A stretch of 64,000 nt of DNA. Source: Haloplanus vescus (GTDB lineage Archaea > Halobacteriota > Halobacteria > Halobacteriales > Haloferacaceae). The notes under the pieces are model-generated. The model had not been told where the DNA came from. It worked only from the letters and a program-made list of their open reading frames with translations, and made no database searches. Position 1 is the first letter of the stretch; each line of letters opens with the position of its first letter. The stretch covers positions 45,742-109,741 of the forward strand of contig NZ_FNQT01000001.1 of assembly GCF_900107665.1 (NCBI RefSeq), written 5' to 3'. Below, in pieces: positions 61,802 to 64,000 of the stretch. The translations under genes were made by a program, and so were the position numbers.

Positions 61802-61988
61802 TTCCGATTGACAACTTGTGGTCCTACCTAATAAACGTACGCGAGCGCCTGCACCTCGTGAATTCGGGCTTCGACGTCGTCCTCGGCGCTTGCTCGTGGC
61901 ACGACGACGGGAGGCAGTCCCAGAACTATCGACCACGACCGACGTGGTTAGTTTCGCCATTGAAGAGGGCTCGGAGTCGAGAGCTAGT
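61802..61988. other. Divergent promoter region between peroxidase and kinase
   Basis: Contains the peroxidase TATA-like element on the minus strand (61,829-61,836) and a weaker TATA-like GGTTAGTTT near 61,946-61,954 for the plus-strand kinase. No coding sequence is seen. Confidence 0.5.
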
Positions 61989-64000
61989 ATGGGCGCGCAC
62001 CAGACGCAGTGGTCTCCAACGTTACTCGACCGGTCGTGGACCGGGGTTTCGCTACTCGGCTTCCTGCTCTTGCTGGTGCCACTCTACGATATCTGGGACG
62101 ACACGGCCAACCTCTCGTGGGACATCGCCACCTCGCTGCTGGAAAACTCCGTGCTCATTGTCCTCTCTCTGGGCCTCGTCTACGGCGGACTGTGGCTCTC
62201 GCAACGGGACTGGGAACCGGAGTACAAGTGGACGGTCACGAAGTGGAACCTCGGCGTCGCGCTGGGTATCGGCGCGCTCTACGTGCTCGTCATCTCGCTC
62301 CAGCTGTGGGCGATGCACGAACTCAAGCCGTGGATACTGGCCCTCGACGGCGTCCTCTTCGGGTCGGTAACCGCCTTCGGCGTCGGCACCTACAACGCCG
62401 CCCAACAGAAGGCGCGGGACGACTTGGAACGGAGTCGCGAGGAGTACCGAACCCTCACCGACGACGCCCTCGACAGCGCGGAAGTCGCTACGGTCGTCTC
62501 GGACGCGGAGCACAGTATCGTCTGGACGAGCGAGGCGACGGCGACGTACTTCGGCCTCGACCGTGACTCCATCGCGGACCGCGACGCGCGAACCATCGCC
62601 GAAGAGGACTTCGCCGACGCCGTCGAAGACCCCGAGACGTTTCGCGCTCGCGTCCTCGATGCCCTCGACCGCAACGCGGGCGTCGAGGAGTTCGAGTGTC
62701 ACGTCCTCGCGACCCTCGACCGTGCGGAGCGTTGGCTCAAACACTGGAGCAAGCCAATCGATAGCGGTCTCTACGAGGGGGGGCGGGTCGAACACTACAC
62801 GGACATCACGCCCGTCAAGCGACGGGAACGCGAACTCGACCGCCGCGAGGCGAGTCTGCGCGAGATGTGCGACATCATCTCCGACGCCTCGCGCTCGTAT
62901 CACGAGCAGATCGAGGGCCTCCTCGACGTGGGTCGCGACCTGTTCGACGCCGACTACGGGTCGTTCGCTCGCGTCGACTCCGACGCCGGCACGTACGAAG
63001 TCGAGACGCTCCGCGCGGAGCAGGCCGACCTCGAAACGGGCGACGTCGTTCCGCTCGCGGAGACACACTGCGAGCGGATGCTCCAGCAGGCGAAGACGCT
63101 CCAGTTCGGGACGCGCCCCTTCGACGTCGACGAGAAGGCGTACGGGACGGACCGCGGGTTCGAGACGTACGTCGGGACACCCGTCTACGTCGACGGCGAG
63201 ATATACGGGTCGCTCTGCTTCCTCAATCGCGACGCGGCGACGGCCTTCGACGACTGGGAACTGACGATGGTCGAACTGATGAGCAACTGGATGGGGTACG
63301 AACTCGAACAGGAACACCGGCGCGAGGAGCGACGCAAGCGCCTCCACGACCAGGCGTCGAAGTTCGAGGACATCGTCGAGACGGTCGACAACTACGCCAT
63401 CTTCACGCTCGACGCCGACGGACACGTCACCTCGTGGAACGACGGCGCGAGACAGATTAAGGGCTACACCCACGACGAAATCGTCGGCGAGCACTTCCAG
63501 ACGTTCTACCCCGACGCCGACGTGGCGGACGGCCTGCCGTCACGACTGCTCGCGGAAGCGCGGGAGACGGGACAGGCCCGCCACGAGGGGTGGCGGGTTC
63601 GCCGGGACGGCGACCGGTTCTGGGCCGACGTGACTATCGCCGCCCGCCACGACGACGACGGCGAGCACATCGGCTACACGAAAATCGTCGAGGACCTGAC
63701 CGAGCAACGAGAGCGCGAACGCGCCCTCCAGCGCCAGCGCGAACGCCTTGAGTTCATGAACCGCATCATCCGCCACAACATCCTGAACGGCCTGAACCTC
63801 ATCAACGCCCGCACCGAACTGCTCGAATCGCGGTTCGCGGACGATGCCGACGCCCAGACGCATCTCGACACCATCAGCACGCGGGTCGACGACCTCTCCG
63901 ACCTCATCGACACCATGCGGTCGTTCATGAACGCCATCCTCGACGCCGAGGACCACGACACGGAAGCGCTCGCGGTTCGGCCGGAACTCGAAGCGAAGAT
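61989..64000 (+). CDS. Membrane histidine kinase, 5' part (runs off right edge)
   Basis: 670 codons are visible. Four transmembrane helices (about 15-32, 42-65, 82-108 and 115-138) include the loop motif DIWDDTANLSW, also found in the kinase at 47,381. A PAS-like domain (150-275), a GAF domain (290-440) with GTPVYVDGEIYGSLCF and a second PAS domain (455-575) with YAIFTLDADGHVTSWNDGA follow. The phosphorylation helix (NRIIRHNILNGLNLINARTELLES, His near 595) is just before the edge; the HATPase domain must lie beyond. ATG at 61,989. Confidence 0.88.
   Translation, partial: MGAHQTQWSPTLLDRSWTGVSLLGFLLLLVPLYDIWDDTANLSWDIATSLLENSVLIVLSLGLVYGGLWLSQRDWEPEYKWTVTKWNLGVALGIGALYVLVISLQLWAMHELKPWILALDGVLFGSVTAFGVGTYNAAQQKARDDLERSREEYRTLTDDALDSAEVATVVSDAEHSIVWTSEATATYFGLDRDSIADRDARTIAEEDFADAVEDPETFRARVLDALDRNAGVEEFECHVLATLDRAERWLKHWSKPIDSGLYEGGRVEHYTDITPVKRRERELDRREASLREMCDIISDASRSYHEQIEGLLDVGRDLFDADYGSFARVDSDAGTYEVETLRAEQADLETGDVVPLAETHCERMLQQAKTLQFGTRPFDVDEKAYGTDRGFETYVGTPVYVDGEIYGSLCFLNRDAATAFDDWELTMVELMSNWMGYELEQEHRREERRKRLHDQASKFEDIVETVDNYAIFTLDADGHVTSWNDGARQIKGYTHDEIVGEHFQTFYPDADVADGLPSRLLAEARETGQARHEGWRVRRDGDRFWADVTIAARHDDDGEHIGYTKIVEDLTEQRERERALQRQRERLEFMNRIIRHNILNGLNLINARTELLESRFADDADAQTHLDTISTRVDDLSDLIDTMRSFMNAILDAEDHDTEALAVRPELEAK

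Overview
The window is a high-GC, gene-dense chromosomal stretch from a haloarchaeon (class Halobacteria). The proteins are strongly acidic. Several families are archaeal or haloarchaeal: HalX response regulators, Bat-type HTH_10 regulators, halocyanin, archaeosortase A with a PGF-CTERM surface protein, pyruvoyl arginine decarboxylase, diphthine synthase, a Cdc48/VAT ATPase, an Lsm-L37e pair and an RtcB-archease pair. Many genes have a TATA-like box 25-30 nt before the start codon and no ribosome-binding site, as expected for leaderless haloarchaeal mRNAs. The genus cannot be fixed from this sequence; a Haloferacales-type organism is a guess.

Layout. Positions 1-10,500 begin with the N-terminal part of a protein built of 13-residue repeats. 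They continue with a HalX response regulator, IMP dehydrogenase, a DUF5794 membrane protein, acylphosphatase, arginine decarboxylase, an isolated LysW-type carrier, a [2Fe-2S] ferredoxin next to a ferritin-like protein, and small regulators and hypotheticals. Positions 10,500-24,500 hold the malic enzyme-PTA fusion, a long palindromic element, UspA, a DUF7563 zinc protein, diphthine synthase, archaeosortase A, an iron-linked lipoprotein and DyP-like pair, two modules pairing a small membrane protein with an HTH protein on either side of a tRNA-Leu(GAG), a MoaD/ThiS-like protein, a Bat-like regulator, halocyanin and PurF. Positions 24,500-36,000 are mostly housekeeping: Lsm/L37e, an ABC exporter, RtcB/archease, an eIF2B-like protein and Cdc48.

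Positions 36,000-51,000 hold the PGF-CTERM surface protein, which is a plausible ArtA substrate, and a decayed cysteine-synthase-like pseudogene. They also hold a dense signalling block: a REC-HalX-GAF-Bat fusion, a REC-HalX regulator, a receiver-only protein, a large PAS/GAF histidine kinase and a membrane histidine kinase. A CaCA exchanger, a degenerate phosphoribosyltransferase, an F420-type oxidoreductase and NAD synthetase sit among them. Positions 51,000-64,000 contain a UspA-phosphoribosyltransferase-DUF7563 group, an MFS transporter, an MscS channel, a YHS-containing efflux permease, DoxX, an amidase, an animal-type haem peroxidase and the start of a second membrane histidine kinase that runs off the right edge.

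Structural themes. Eight convergent gene pairs overlap by exactly four bases so that two stop codons share one tetranucleotide (CTAG, TTAG or CTAA). Cotranscribed genes often overlap by ATGA or GTGA. The two membrane histidine kinases, more than 14 kb apart, share a four-helix N-terminal sensor that I do not recognise as a named domain. Paralogue pairs within the window (UspA, DUF7563, phosphoribosyltransferase, HalX regulators) suggest local duplication.
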